Below, one piece after another: positions 1-6,969 of a stretch of 37,531 nucleotides of DNA. The notes below the pieces were generated by a model. It made no database searches. It was given only the letters and a program-made list of their open reading frames with translations, and was not told where the DNA came from. Made by a program: the position numbers and the translations under genes. The stretch comes from Paracoccaceae bacterium (lineage in GTDB: Bacteria; Pseudomonadota; Alphaproteobacteria; Rhodobacterales; Rhodobacteraceae), in the NCBI GenBank assembly GCA_947449875.1, contig CANFSY010000012.1, positions 1-37,531 on the forward strand. The letters are read 5' to 3'. Each line of letters opens with the position of its first letter. Position 1 is the stretch's first letter.

Positions 1-1
1 G

Positions 2-484
2 GCCGATTCTGCGCGGTTGGACCGGCTGTTTGCCCAATTGCAAAGCGCCAATGATGCGGATGCCGCCACGATCACGCAAGACATCTGGCTGGAATGGTCC
101 AAATCCGGCTCGCCTGCGATGGATTTCCTGCTTAAGCGCGGCCAAGACGCTTTGGCCGCAGGCGACCCGCACACTGCCATCGACCATCTGTCAGCCCTGA
201 TCGACCACGCGCCCGATTTTGCGGAAGCCTATAACACCCGCGCCACTGCCTATTTCCAGATCGGCCAGCTGGGCTTGTCCTTGGCTGATGTGGCCAAGAC
301 CCTTGCGCTAAACCCGCGCCACTTTGGCGCTTTGTCGGGGCTTGGCATGATCTTTGAAGAGCTCAACGAGCCTGACAAGGCGCTTGAGGTGTACCGCGAA
401 GCGCTCAAACTCAATCCGCATCTCAAAGACGTGCACGCTGCCGTCACACGGCTAGACGCGCAACTTGGCGGACAGGAGCTGTAA
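2..484 (+). CDS. TPR-repeat protein, 5' end cut by the window
   Basis: The reading frame is open from base 2, so the true start lies outside the window; a TTG at 17 is an internal codon of this frame, not a convincing start. The visible 160 residues contain two to three tetratricopeptide-like helical repeats, with the pattern AxxxxAxAxxxxGxxxxAxxDxxxALxLxPxxxxA around residues 50-125 and the typical ends 'LALNPRHFGAL' and 'LKLNPHLKDVH'. TPR proteins mediate protein-protein contacts; the partner cannot be told from here. The stop codon (482-484) directly abuts the GTG start of the helicase gene, so the two are probably one operon. No signal peptide can be judged because the N-terminus is missing. 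Confidence 0.85.
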   Translation, partial: ADSARLDRLFAQLQSANDADAATITQDIWLEWSKSGSPAMDFLLKRGQDALAAGDPHTAIDHLSALIDHAPDFAEAYNTRATAYFQIGQLGLSLADVAKTLALNPRHFGALSGLGMIFEELNEPDKALEVYREALKLNPHLKDVHAAVTRLDAQLGGQEL

Positions 485-3400
485 GTGCACGAACCTTCAC
501 GGGTGACGGCGGTCCTTGGGCCGACCAACACCGGCAAAACCTATTACGCCATCGAAAAGATGCTGTCGCACCGCACCGGCGTGATCGGCCTGCCGCTGCG
601 GCTTTTGGCGCGTGAGGTTTATGAGCGCATCGTCAAGCTGCGCGGGCCTTCGGTGGTGGCGCTGATCACGGGCGAAGAGCGTATTGTGCCCGACCGCCCG
701 CTGTACTGGGTGGCCACGACCGAAGCGATGCCGCTTGAGATTGGCGCAGATATCGTGGTCGTCGATGAAATCCAGCTCTGCGCCGACCCCGAACGTGGCC
801 ATGTCTTTACCAACCGCTTGCTGCATGCGCGCGGATTGCTGGAAACGCTGTTCTTGGGGTCAGACACCATGCGCCCGGCCATTGCGGGCCTGATCCCGGG
901 GGTGCAGTTTCTGCGCAAAGAGCGCATGTCGACCCTGACATTCGCAGGGTCAAAAAAGATCAGCCGCATGCCCGAACGCTCGGCCATCGTGGGATTTTCG
1001 GTGGAAAACGTCTATGCCATCGCCGAACTGATCCGCCGCACCAAGGGCGGCTGTGCGGTGGTGATGGGGGCCCTTAGCCCGCGCACGCGCAACGCGCAGG
1101 TCGCCATGTATCAAAACGGCGAGGTCGATTATCTGGTGGCGACCGATGCCATCGGCATGGGTCTGAACCTTGATATCAAACACGTCGCCTTTGCCTCGAC
1201 CGCCAAGTTTGACGGGCGCAGGATGCGGATGCTGACCGTGCAAGAGATCGGCCAGATCGCAGGGCGTGCGGGGCGGCATACCGAAAACGGCACCTTCGGG
1301 GTGACAGGCGAAGCGCGGCCTTTTGATGAAGAAGAGATCGAGGCCATCGAAGCGCACAAGTTTGACCCCGTGCGCAAACTGATGTGGCGCAATGCAGAAC
1401 TTGATTTTGCCTCGGCCGAGCGGTTGATCCGCTCGCTGGAAAAGCCGACCTTTGACCCGTGGCTGTCGCGCGCGCGCGATGCCGATGATGTCTTGGCGCT
1501 GAAATATCTGTCGGGCTTGCCCGAGGTGATCGAAAAACTCACCGGCCCGCAGCGGGTGCGGCTGTTGTGGGATGTCTGCCGTGTGCCCGATTTTCGCGGC
1601 GCATCCGATAACGAACACTTCACCCTTTTGACCCGCCTGTTCGAATTTCTGACCGGTCGCGGCCTGTCGCAAACGCGAATCCCCTCGGATTGGTTGAAAA
1701 AAGCCATCGAACGCATCGACAAACCGGGCGGTGACATTGACACCATCTCAAAACGTCTGGCCTATATCCGCACTTGGACATATGTAGCCCAGCGTAAAGG
1801 GTGGCTTGAAGATGAAAGCCATTGGCGCGACGAAACGCGTGCAGTAGAAGATCGTTTGTCAGATGGCCTACACGTGGCGCTGACGCAAAGATTTGTTGAC
1901 CGGCGCACCAGCGTGTTGCTGCGGCGGTTGAAGCAGAAGGAGACCCTCGTGGCCGAGGTGAATGACAAAGGCGAAGTCACGGTAAGTGGCGAATTTGTGG
2001 GCAAGCTGGACGGGTTCCGGTTCCGGCAGGACGCGACCAAGTCGCCCGAAGAGGCGCAGACCCTGCGTCAGGCGGCACTTGGGGCGCTTAAGCCCGAGTT
2101 TCACCTGCGGGCGGACCGGTTTTATAACGCGCCAGACACCGAGATGGATTATTCCACCCAAGGTGGCCTGATGTGGGGCAGCTCTGCCGTGGGCAAGCTG
2201 GTCAAAGGGGCCGAGGCCCTGCGCCCGCAGGTTGAAGTCTTTGTCGATGAAGAGGCCGGCCCCGATGTGGCCGACAAGGTGCGCCGCCGTGCGCAGCATT
2301 TCATTGACCGTAAGGTGGCGGCCCTGTTTGAACCCCTCGCCGCCATGTCGCGCGATGAGGGGCTGACGGGCCTTGCCCGCGGCTTTGCTTTCCGCCTTGT
2401 CGAAGCGATGGGGGTGATCCCGCGCGAAGATGTGGCCGAAGACGTGAAAGCCTTGGACCAAGACTCCCGTGCTGCCTTGCGCAAGCACGGTGTGCGCTTT
2501 GGTCAGTTCACCATCTTCTTGCCCTTGTTGTTAAAACCCGCCGCCACGCGCCTGCGCCTTGTGCTGTGGAGCTTGTGGTCAGGCCTGCAAGAATTCCCCG
2601 AAAGCCCCCCGCCCGGTTTGGTGACTATTCCGAATCTGGCCGAAGTGCCGCGCACCCATTACACGCTGTCGGGCTATCACCCCTCGGGCACGCGAGCGAT
2701 CCGCATTGATATGCTGGAACGTCTGGCCGATATCTTGCGCACCAAAGACAGCCGCGCAGGCTTTGAAGCCACGCCGGAAATGCTGTCGATTACGGGCATG
2801 ACGCTGGACCAATTCGTCGATCTGATGGCCGGTTTGGGCTATAAGGGCGAAAAGGGCGAAAGGGCCAAGGCCAAAGCCGCGCCAGTGGTTGAGGTGAAGG
2901 TCGAAGAGCCGGTGTCGATGAATCCGGTGCCCGAAGAAGTGTCGCTGATCAACCCCGTGGTGGAAGACCCCGTGGGAGAGGTTGAGGCCGAAGCCGCGCC
3001 CGAGATGGAGATCTATTTCACCTTCACTTGGGCCCCCAAACCCCGCCCGCGCCCCGAACGCCCGGCCCGCCCCGAACGCCCGGCCCGCCCCGAGCGTGCC
3101 CCGCGCCCCGAGCGTAGCGCCGAACCACGCCCCGAGCGTGCGCCCCGCCCCGATCGTGGCCCCCGCCCCGAGCGCGGTGCCAGCAAAGACCCCGCCCCCG
3201 TGATTGACGGCGAAGGTGCGGTTGTTGATGCCGCCGCAACACCCGCCGCCGAACCGCGCCCGCGCCGCGACGGCGAACGTGGTGGTTACAAGGGCAACAA
3301 GCCCCGCGATGGCCAAGGCGAAACCCGCTCTGACCGCAAACCGCGCCCCAAGGATGGCGCGCGCGACGGCACAAAGCCCGATGCCAAACCCCAGCGCAGT

Positions 3401-3487
3401 TTTGAGGCCCGCCCGCCGCGCGTGGAAAAGCCCATAGATCCGGACAATCCCTTCGCTGTTCTGGCAGCACTTAAGCTGCAAAAGTGA
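485..3487 (+). CDS. SUV3-like ATP-dependent RNA helicase with Arg/Pro-rich C-terminal tail
   Basis: The 1000-residue protein opens with a superfamily 2 helicase core: Walker A 'GPTNTGKT' at residues 12-19, DEIQ box at 94-97, motif V region 'ATDAIGMGLNLD' near 219-230, and motif VI 'QIAGRAGR' at 257-264. The DEIQ variant and the order of motifs match the SUV3 family, the RNA helicase of the mitochondrial degradosome, which alphaproteobacteria also carry. Residues from about 850 to 985 are a low-complexity Arg/Pro/Glu tail that probably binds RNA, ending in 'NPFAVLAALKL', a conserved-looking terminus. The start is GTG at 485, immediately after the upstream stop (no gap), so translation is probably coupled. 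An ATP-dependent role in RNA turnover is family knowledge; the substrate is not visible. Confidence 0.88.
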   Translation: MHEPSRVTAVLGPTNTGKTYYAIEKMLSHRTGVIGLPLRLLAREVYERIVKLRGPSVVALITGEERIVPDRPLYWVATTEAMPLEIGADIVVVDEIQLCADPERGHVFTNRLLHARGLLETLFLGSDTMRPAIAGLIPGVQFLRKERMSTLTFAGSKKISRMPERSAIVGFSVENVYAIAELIRRTKGGCAVVMGALSPRTRNAQVAMYQNGEVDYLVATDAIGMGLNLDIKHVAFASTAKFDGRRMRMLTVQEIGQIAGRAGRHTENGTFGVTGEARPFDEEEIEAIEAHKFDPVRKLMWRNAELDFASAERLIRSLEKPTFDPWLSRARDADDVLALKYLSGLPEVIEKLTGPQRVRLLWDVCRVPDFRGASDNEHFTLLTRLFEFLTGRGLSQTRIPSDWLKKAIERIDKPGGDIDTISKRLAYIRTWTYVAQRKGWLEDESHWRDETRAVEDRLSDGLHVALTQRFVDRRTSVLLRRLKQKETLVAEVNDKGEVTVSGEFVGKLDGFRFRQDATKSPEEAQTLRQAALGALKPEFHLRADRFYNAPDTEMDYSTQGGLMWGSSAVGKLVKGAEALRPQVEVFVDEEAGPDVADKVRRRAQHFIDRKVAALFEPLAAMSRDEGLTGLARGFAFRLVEAMGVIPREDVAEDVKALDQDSRAALRKHGVRFGQFTIFLPLLLKPAATRLRLVLWSLWSGLQEFPESPPPGLVTIPNLAEVPRTHYTLSGYHPSGTRAIRIDMLERLADILRTKDSRAGFEATPEMLSITGMTLDQFVDLMAGLGYKGEKGERAKAKAAPVVEVKVEEPVSMNPVPEEVSLINPVVEDPVGEVEAEAAPEMEIYFTFTWAPKPRPRPERPARPERPARPERAPRPERSAEPRPERAPRPDRGPRPERGASKDPAPVIDGEGAVVDAAATPAAEPRPRRDGERGGYKGNKPRDGQGETRSDRKPRPKDGARDGTKPDAKPQRSFEARPPRVEKPIDPDNPFAVLAALKLQK
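3042..3177 (+). repeat. In-frame RPER/ARP short tandem repeat in helicase tail
   Basis: A run of imperfect 12-15-base units of the type cgccccgaacgcccggcc encodes repeated 'RPERPA' and 'RPERAP' blocks. Copies differ at third positions, so the repeat is maintained at protein level and is likely to vary in length between strains. It lies wholly within the helicase gene. Confidence 0.8.
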
Positions 3488-3554
3488 ATTTTCGCTAAGA
3501 ACTCTAACGCAGACAGGACCTGTATCACAAAGCCAGCCCCGTGGGAGCATCGCG

Positions 3555-3854
3555 ATGGACACACCTCAAAGGAGAATTACGCCAAAGGAAGCTGTAGCAC
3601 TGGGATTTTCTGAATTCGAAAATCTCTTTGATAGAAAATCCTTAAAGCATGTTTTGCTGGAAGGGTTGGAACTTGTCGAAGAAACAGATCAGTGGCGCGT
3701 GACGATCGGTTTTGATTCAGGGAGCTTCAAGGAACACAGCGACCCCTTTGTCGTTCGTGGTTTGGGCGAAAAAATCAAAGAACCGATCCGCGCGTTTCGC
3801 TCTGTTTATATCCGCGCCGATGATGGCCGGTTTGTTCGGATGGAGCGCGATTGA
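3555..3854 (+). CDS. Uncharacterised 99-residue protein paired with a PIN-domain gene
   Basis: I do not recognise this family. The protein is 99 residues, soluble and acidic, with no membrane segment. Its central part ('DQWRVTIGFDSGSF', followed by 'FRSVYIRADDGRFVRMER') reads as a small beta-rich domain. The start is ATG at 3555 with GGGA eight bases upstream. Its stop TGA overlaps the TTG start of the PIN-domain gene by four bases (TTGA), so the two are translationally coupled. Both are visibly richer in A and T (gaaaat, ttaaag, gaattc) than the genes on either side, which suggests acquisition by transfer. By position it could be an antitoxin or a companion protein for the PIN nuclease, but no DNA-binding motif is visible, so this is only inference. 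Confidence 0.75.
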   Translation: MDTPQRRITPKEAVALGFSEFENLFDRKSLKHVLLEGLELVEETDQWRVTIGFDSGSFKEHSDPFVVRGLGEKIKEPIRAFRSVYIRADDGRFVRMERD

Positions 3855-4315
3855 AGAGGGTTCTGCTCGACACCAACCTTTTGCTACTTTACTTGGTCGG
3901 CATATGCATCCCGACCAAACTTGACTGGAAACGCCTTCAAGCTTTTGATCTGGAAGACTTTAATGTCCTAAGTCGAAAGATCGTAAACCACGCGCATGTG
4001 ACCCTGCCGAACGTATTGACCGAGGCGTCAAACCATCTTGGGTCAGGCTATCAAGAAGCGTTCGGTGGGGCGAGTAGACTTCTTGGGTGGTACATGAAAA
4101 CCACCCAAGAGGTTTATGTGCCGTCGACGGCCGTTGTGACAGGGCGCGACTATGCGAAATTGGGGCTGACGGACGGCGCGATCATCCAAAGATGTCTTAT
4201 GGATAAGGTTGACGTCTGGACCGTTGATCATGACCTGTATGGGACACTTACCAGCAAGGGCGTGGTTGTGCATAATCTGCGGCACGAAAAGACCCCAAAG
4301 ACGCGACGCAAATGA
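3851..4315 (+). CDS. PIN-domain protein, putative ribonuclease
   Basis: The 154-residue protein has the features of a PIN nuclease: an N-terminal 'VLLDTNLLLLYLVG' strand with Asp7, a mid-protein Glu58 in 'LPNVLTEASN', Asp108 in 'LGLTDGAII', and Asp126/Asp128 in 'VWTVDHDLYG'. This is the usual acidic quartet that holds divalent metal. The start is TTG at 3851, overlapping the upstream stop by four bases; its own stop overlaps the ATG of the S4 gene (ATGA). PIN proteins are commonly toxins of VapBC-type modules that cleave RNA, but the partner here does not look like a classical VapB, and this protein is slightly longer than a typical VapC. It may instead be a stand-alone RNase. Base composition is AT-richer than the flanks. 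Confidence 0.75.
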   Translation: MKRVLLDTNLLLLYLVGICIPTKLDWKRLQAFDLEDFNVLSRKIVNHAHVTLPNVLTEASNHLGSGYQEAFGGASRLLGWYMKTTQEVYVPSTAVVTGRDYAKLGLTDGAIIQRCLMDKVDVWTVDHDLYGTLTSKGVVVHNLRHEKTPKTRRK

Positions 4316-4623
4316 CACTAGCGGCAAACCGTCCCAAACTGCGGCTGGACAAATGGCTATGGCAGGCGCGCTTCTTCAAGGGGCGCGACCTGGCCGCCGA
4401 TGTGGTGCTGGGGGGGCATTTGCGGCTGAACGGCCAAAGATGCACAAAGCCCGGGCACGGCGTGGCGGTTGGCGATGTGTTGACCTTTGCCCAAGGTAAC
4501 CAGATCAGGGTCGTGCGGGTCTTGGCCCTTGGCCAGCGGCGCGGCCCTGCGCCCGAAGCTCAAGCGCTTTTTGCCGACCTTGAAGCGCCAAGTGGGGCCA
4601 GCGGTGCATCCTCCCTTGAATGA
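4312..4623 (+). CDS. S4-domain RNA-binding protein, Hsp15/HslR-like
   Basis: The 103-residue protein begins with an S4 RNA-binding domain: 'LRLDKWLWQARFFKGRDLA' (about residues 9-28) and the second part 'GHLRLNGQRCTKPGHGVAVGDVLTF' (about 38-62). This is the arrangement of Hsp15 (HslR), which binds stalled 50S subunits carrying nascent chain in enterobacteria. The ATG overlaps the stop of the PIN gene by four bases, so the start is well set, though the upstream pair may be a recent insertion into an older helicase-S4-fdxA order. In alphaproteobacteria an S4 protein of this kind often lies next to a SUV3-like helicase gene and fdxA, which fits here. Confidence 0.88.
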   Translation: MTLAANRPKLRLDKWLWQARFFKGRDLAADVVLGGHLRLNGQRCTKPGHGVAVGDVLTFAQGNQIRVVRVLALGQRRGPAPEAQALFADLEAPSGASGASSLE

Positions 4624-4677
4624 TGCGGGCACCTCGTTTAGTCAGGCTTTGCTGCGATTTAAGGATGGAATGCCCTC

Positions 4678-5016
4678 ATGACCTATGTGGTGATCGACAA
4701 CTGCATTGCCTGCAAATACACCGACTGCGTGGAAGTCTGTCCGGTGGATTGCTTTTACGAGGGCGAGAATATGCTCGTCATCCATCCTGACGAATGCATT
4801 GACTGCGGCGTGTGCGAACCTGAATGCCCTGCCGATGCCATCCGCCCCGACACAGAGCCGGATCTGGACCATTGGGTCACCTTTAACCGCAAATATGCCG
4901 AACTTTGGCCGGTGATCGTGACCAAGAAAGACCCGTTGCCCGACGCCACTGAACGGGACGGGGAAAAGGACAAGCTTAAGACCTATTTTTCCGAAGCCGC
5001 AGGCTTGGGCGGCTGA
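4678..5016 (+). CDS. fdxA: Ferredoxin FdxA, 7Fe-8S type
   Basis: This is a 112-residue ferredoxin with two clusters. Cys9, Cys17 and Cys21, spaced C-x7-C-x3-CP, would ligate a 3Fe-4S cluster. The C-x2-C-x2-C-x3-CP motif at Cys40, 43, 46 and 50 would ligate a 4Fe-4S cluster, with Cys25 completing it. The length and the C-terminal extension '[15 protein letters not shown]' match the seven-iron FdxA family of alphaproteobacteria, cytosolic electron carriers. The ATG at 4678 is preceded by AAGGATGGAA, a weak ribosome site. It is followed by carD, as in many Rhodobacteraceae genomes. The electron partner is not visible here. Confidence 0.95.
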   Translation: MTYVVIDNCIACKYTDCVEVCPVDCFYEGENMLVIHPDECIDCGVCEPECPADAIRPDTEPDLDHWVTFNRKYAELWPVIVTKKDPLPDATERDGEKDKLKTYFSEAAGLGG

Positions 5017-5106
5017 TTCGCGCCGAAAAATCGGTGATATTCGGTCAGATTGACGAAAACTTTAACACGATTGCCCCAAAGGCCGCATTTCCACCGCATG
5101 CGGTTC

Positions 5107-5135
5107 TTGGAAATTCGCAAATTTTGTGTTATAGA
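5107..5135 (+). promoter_or_regulatory. Candidate sigma70-type promoter ahead of the carD leader
   Basis: TTGGAA at 5107-5112 and TATAGA at 5130-5135 are separated by 17 bases, a good match to a housekeeping promoter. It would start RNA near 5142, giving a leader of about 147 bases before carD. Seen by eye only. Confidence 0.5.
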
Positions 5136-5141
5136 TTGGTT

Positions 5142-5253
5142 ACAATCAATGAAGGAAGCCTGCAGCCCTGTCGCAGCCTTTGGCTGAGGGACGGTTTTTC
5201 CGACGAGCAAGAGAGTGTATGACAGCGGGACTTCGGTTCCGCTTCTCTCTTTT
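5142..5253 (+). ncRNA. Structured leader or small RNA upstream of carD
   Basis: The stretch between the candidate promoter and carD has no convincing gene but is rich in hairpins. CAGCC-ttt-GGCTG is extended by CCCT/AGGG around 5165-5190. CGG-ttttt-CCG lies near 5192-5202. A strong stem AGCGGGAC-ttcg-GTTCCGCT spans 5224-5243, capped by a UUCG tetraloop, and can be lengthened by GAGAG (5211-5215) pairing with CTCTC (5245-5249), followed by TTTT. The last hairpin resembles an intrinsic terminator, so this could be a separate small RNA or an attenuated leader of carD. I cannot assign it to a known RNA family. Confidence 0.4.
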
Positions 5254-5288
5254 CGTCGGGTCAGGCTATGCCGCATAGGAATGACACC

Positions 5289-5798
5289 ATGACCAAAAGC
5301 AAGAAGCCAGACTTTCACCCCAACGACTTTGTGGTCTACCCCTCGCACGGGGTGGGCAAGATCGTGTCGATCGAAGAGCAAGACATCGCCGGCATGCGGC
5401 TTGAGCTGTTTGTTATCTCGTTTGAAAAAGACAAAATGACCCTGCGCGTGCCCACGCACAAAGCGACCGACATCGGGATGCGCTCGCTGTCGTCGCCGGA
5501 TCTGGTGTCAAAAGCGTTGGATACGCTAAAGGGCAAAGCCCGTGTCAAACGCGCCATGTGGTCGCGCCGCGCGCAGGAATATGAACAAAAGATCAACTCG
5601 GGCGATCTGATGGCCATCGCCGAAGTGGTGCGTGACCTGCACCGCACCGATGACCAGCGCGAGCAATCTTATTCCGAACGCCAGCTGTACGAAGCAGCCC
5701 TTGAACGTCTGACCCGCGAAGTGGCGGCGGTGGCGGGGGTTGATGAAGCGGGCGCGCAAAAGAAAGTCGGCGACGTGCTGGTCGGGCGCGCCGCCTGA
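5289..5798 (+). CDS. carD: CarD family transcriptional regulator
   Basis: The 169-residue protein has the CarD/CdnL pattern. An N-terminal RNA-polymerase-interacting domain begins '[18 protein letters not shown]' (residues 9-26, 'VYPSHGVG' is the family hallmark). It is followed by a helical C-terminal domain with '[18 protein letters not shown]' and '[15 protein letters not shown]'. CarD binds the beta subunit of RNA polymerase and stabilises open complexes, notably at rRNA promoters. I chose ATG 5289 over the in-frame ATG at 5268 because AGGA at 5277-5280 is at the right distance. An intrinsic terminator follows. The structured leader upstream suggests regulated expression. Confidence 0.93.
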   Translation: MTKSKKPDFHPNDFVVYPSHGVGKIVSIEEQDIAGMRLELFVISFEKDKMTLRVPTHKATDIGMRSLSSPDLVSKALDTLKGKARVKRAMWSRRAQEYEQKINSGDLMAIAEVVRDLHRTDDQREQSYSERQLYEAALERLTREVAAVAGVDEAGAQKKVGDVLVGRAA

Positions 5799-5810
5799 CC
5801 TGTACCGCAC

Positions 5811-5837
5811 AAAGGCGGCCTGTCGGGGCCGCCTTTT
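5811..5837 (+). terminator. Intrinsic terminator of carD
   Basis: A perfect 10-base-pair stem, AAAGGCGGCC (5811-5820) with GGCCGCCTTT (5827-5836), and a six-base loop; the stem ends in a T run. It lies 12 bases after the carD stop. Confidence 0.85.
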
Positions 5838-5928
5838 GCATGTCGGGAAAGCCCCCCAAAGCGTCTGCTGCATCTGGCCAATCTTGCGCGATCAAGCTAC
5901 CCCTTGCCCACCTGCACAGGAGGCAAGA

Positions 5929-6939
5929 TTGACCCACCGGCCCGCCACACTCACCGATATTCGCGCCCTTTTGGCCGACTTGCCCGTGGCAGATGCCACC
6001 GCAACCCAAGCGGCTTTGGCGCGCAACGGGCAGTTGACCAAGCCACCCGGCGCTTTGGGCAGGCTAGAGGATTTGGCGATCTGGCTGGCGGGTTGGCAAG
6101 GCACCGACACCCCGCACATCAACGCGCCGCAGATTGCGATTTTTGCTGGCAATCATGGGGTTGTCGCGCAGGGCGTATCAGCCTTTCCGCCCGAAGTGAC
6201 GGTGCAGATGGTGGCCAATTTCACCCACGGCGGGGCGGCGATCAACCAACTGGCCAAGACCTTTGGCGCGTCGATGACCGTCAACGCCATTGACCTTGAC
6301 CGCCCCACCGCCGATTTCACCCAAGCCGATGCGATGACCGAGGCTGATCTGATGGCGGCCCTTCTGGTCGGATGGGATGCCGTTGACCCCAAAGCCGACC
6401 TGTTGGTGCCCGGTGAAATGGGGATCGGCAACACCACCGCCGCTGCCGCCATCGCCTGCGCCTTGTTCGGCGGTACGGCGCAAGATTGGGTCGGGCGCGG
6501 TACGGGGGTTGATGACGCAGGCTTGGGCCGCAAGGCCAAAGCCGTTCAGGCGGGCGTGGCGCGGTTGACTGCGCGCGATCCGCTGTCGATCCTCGCCGCC
6601 TTGGGCGGGCGCGAGATTGCCGCCATGGCAGGTGCCATGCTGCACGCGCGCATCTTGCGCATTCCGGTCATTCTGGATGGTTTCATCGCCTGCTCTGCCG
6701 CAGCTATTTTGCACGCATCCGCCCCAACGGCGCTCGATCATTGCGTGGCTGGCCATGCGAGTGCTGAAGCCGCCCACAGCCGTTTGTTGAGCGCCCTTGG
6801 CAAGCAACCCCTGCTGTCGCTGGGCCTGCGTTTGGGCGAAGGCTCGGGTGCGGCTTTGGCGATTGGCCTTGTGAAAGCGGCGGCGGCTTGCCATTCGGGC
6901 ATGGCGACCTTTGCCGAGGCGGGCGTGGCCGCCGGATAA
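5929..6939 (+). CDS. cobT: Nicotinate-nucleotide--dimethylbenzimidazole phosphoribosyltransferase
   Basis: CobT makes alpha-ribazole phosphate for the lower ligand of cobalamin. The 336-residue protein shows family motifs: '[15 protein letters not shown]', '[21 protein letters not shown]', '[13 protein letters not shown]' (phosphoribosyl binding) and a late 'LGEGSGAAL' whose Glu is the catalytic base in the family. The start is TTG at 5929, chosen because CAGGAGG lies at 5917-5923 right in front, while the longer open frame runs back into carD. No cobS or other cobalamin gene is adjacent, and I see no convincing cobalamin riboswitch in the short gap after the carD terminator. A hairpin follows the stop. 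Confidence 0.93.
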   Translation: MTHRPATLTDIRALLADLPVADATATQAALARNGQLTKPPGALGRLEDLAIWLAGWQGTDTPHINAPQIAIFAGNHGVVAQGVSAFPPEVTVQMVANFTHGGAAINQLAKTFGASMTVNAIDLDRPTADFTQADAMTEADLMAALLVGWDAVDPKADLLVPGEMGIGNTTAAAAIACALFGGTAQDWVGRGTGVDDAGLGRKAKAVQAGVARLTARDPLSILAALGGREIAAMAGAMLHARILRIPVILDGFIACSAAAILHASAPTALDHCVAGHASAEAAHSRLLSALGKQPLLSLGLRLGEGSGAALAIGLVKAAAACHSGMATFAEAGVAAG

Positions 6940-6967
6940 AGGCTTGGCCCCCAAGGGGCCAGCTTTG
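6938..6967. terminator. Hairpin between convergent cobT and the leftward gene
   Basis: The stem GGCCCC/GGGGCC with loop CAA is extended, with a small bulge, by GCTT/AGC. It sits between two genes that face each other and may terminate both. There is no long T run. Confidence 0.4.
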
Positions 6968-6969
6968 CC

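Noticed and set aside
3042-3177. Repeat array considered as CRISPR
   Set aside because: Units are short, without spacers, and in frame with the helicase; it is a protein-level repeat.
2579-3562. A 327-codon open frame on the - strand
   Set aside because: Antisense to the low-complexity tail of the helicase; its Gly/Ala/Phe repeats mirror the RPER repeats.
5026-5037. CCGA-aaaa-TCGG hairpin after fdxA considered as terminator
   Set aside because: Only a four-base-pair stem and no T run follows.
5740-5928. Upstream extension of cobT into carD
   Set aside because: It would overlap carD and its terminator; the TTG at 5929 has a perfect ribosome site and matches the family N-terminus.
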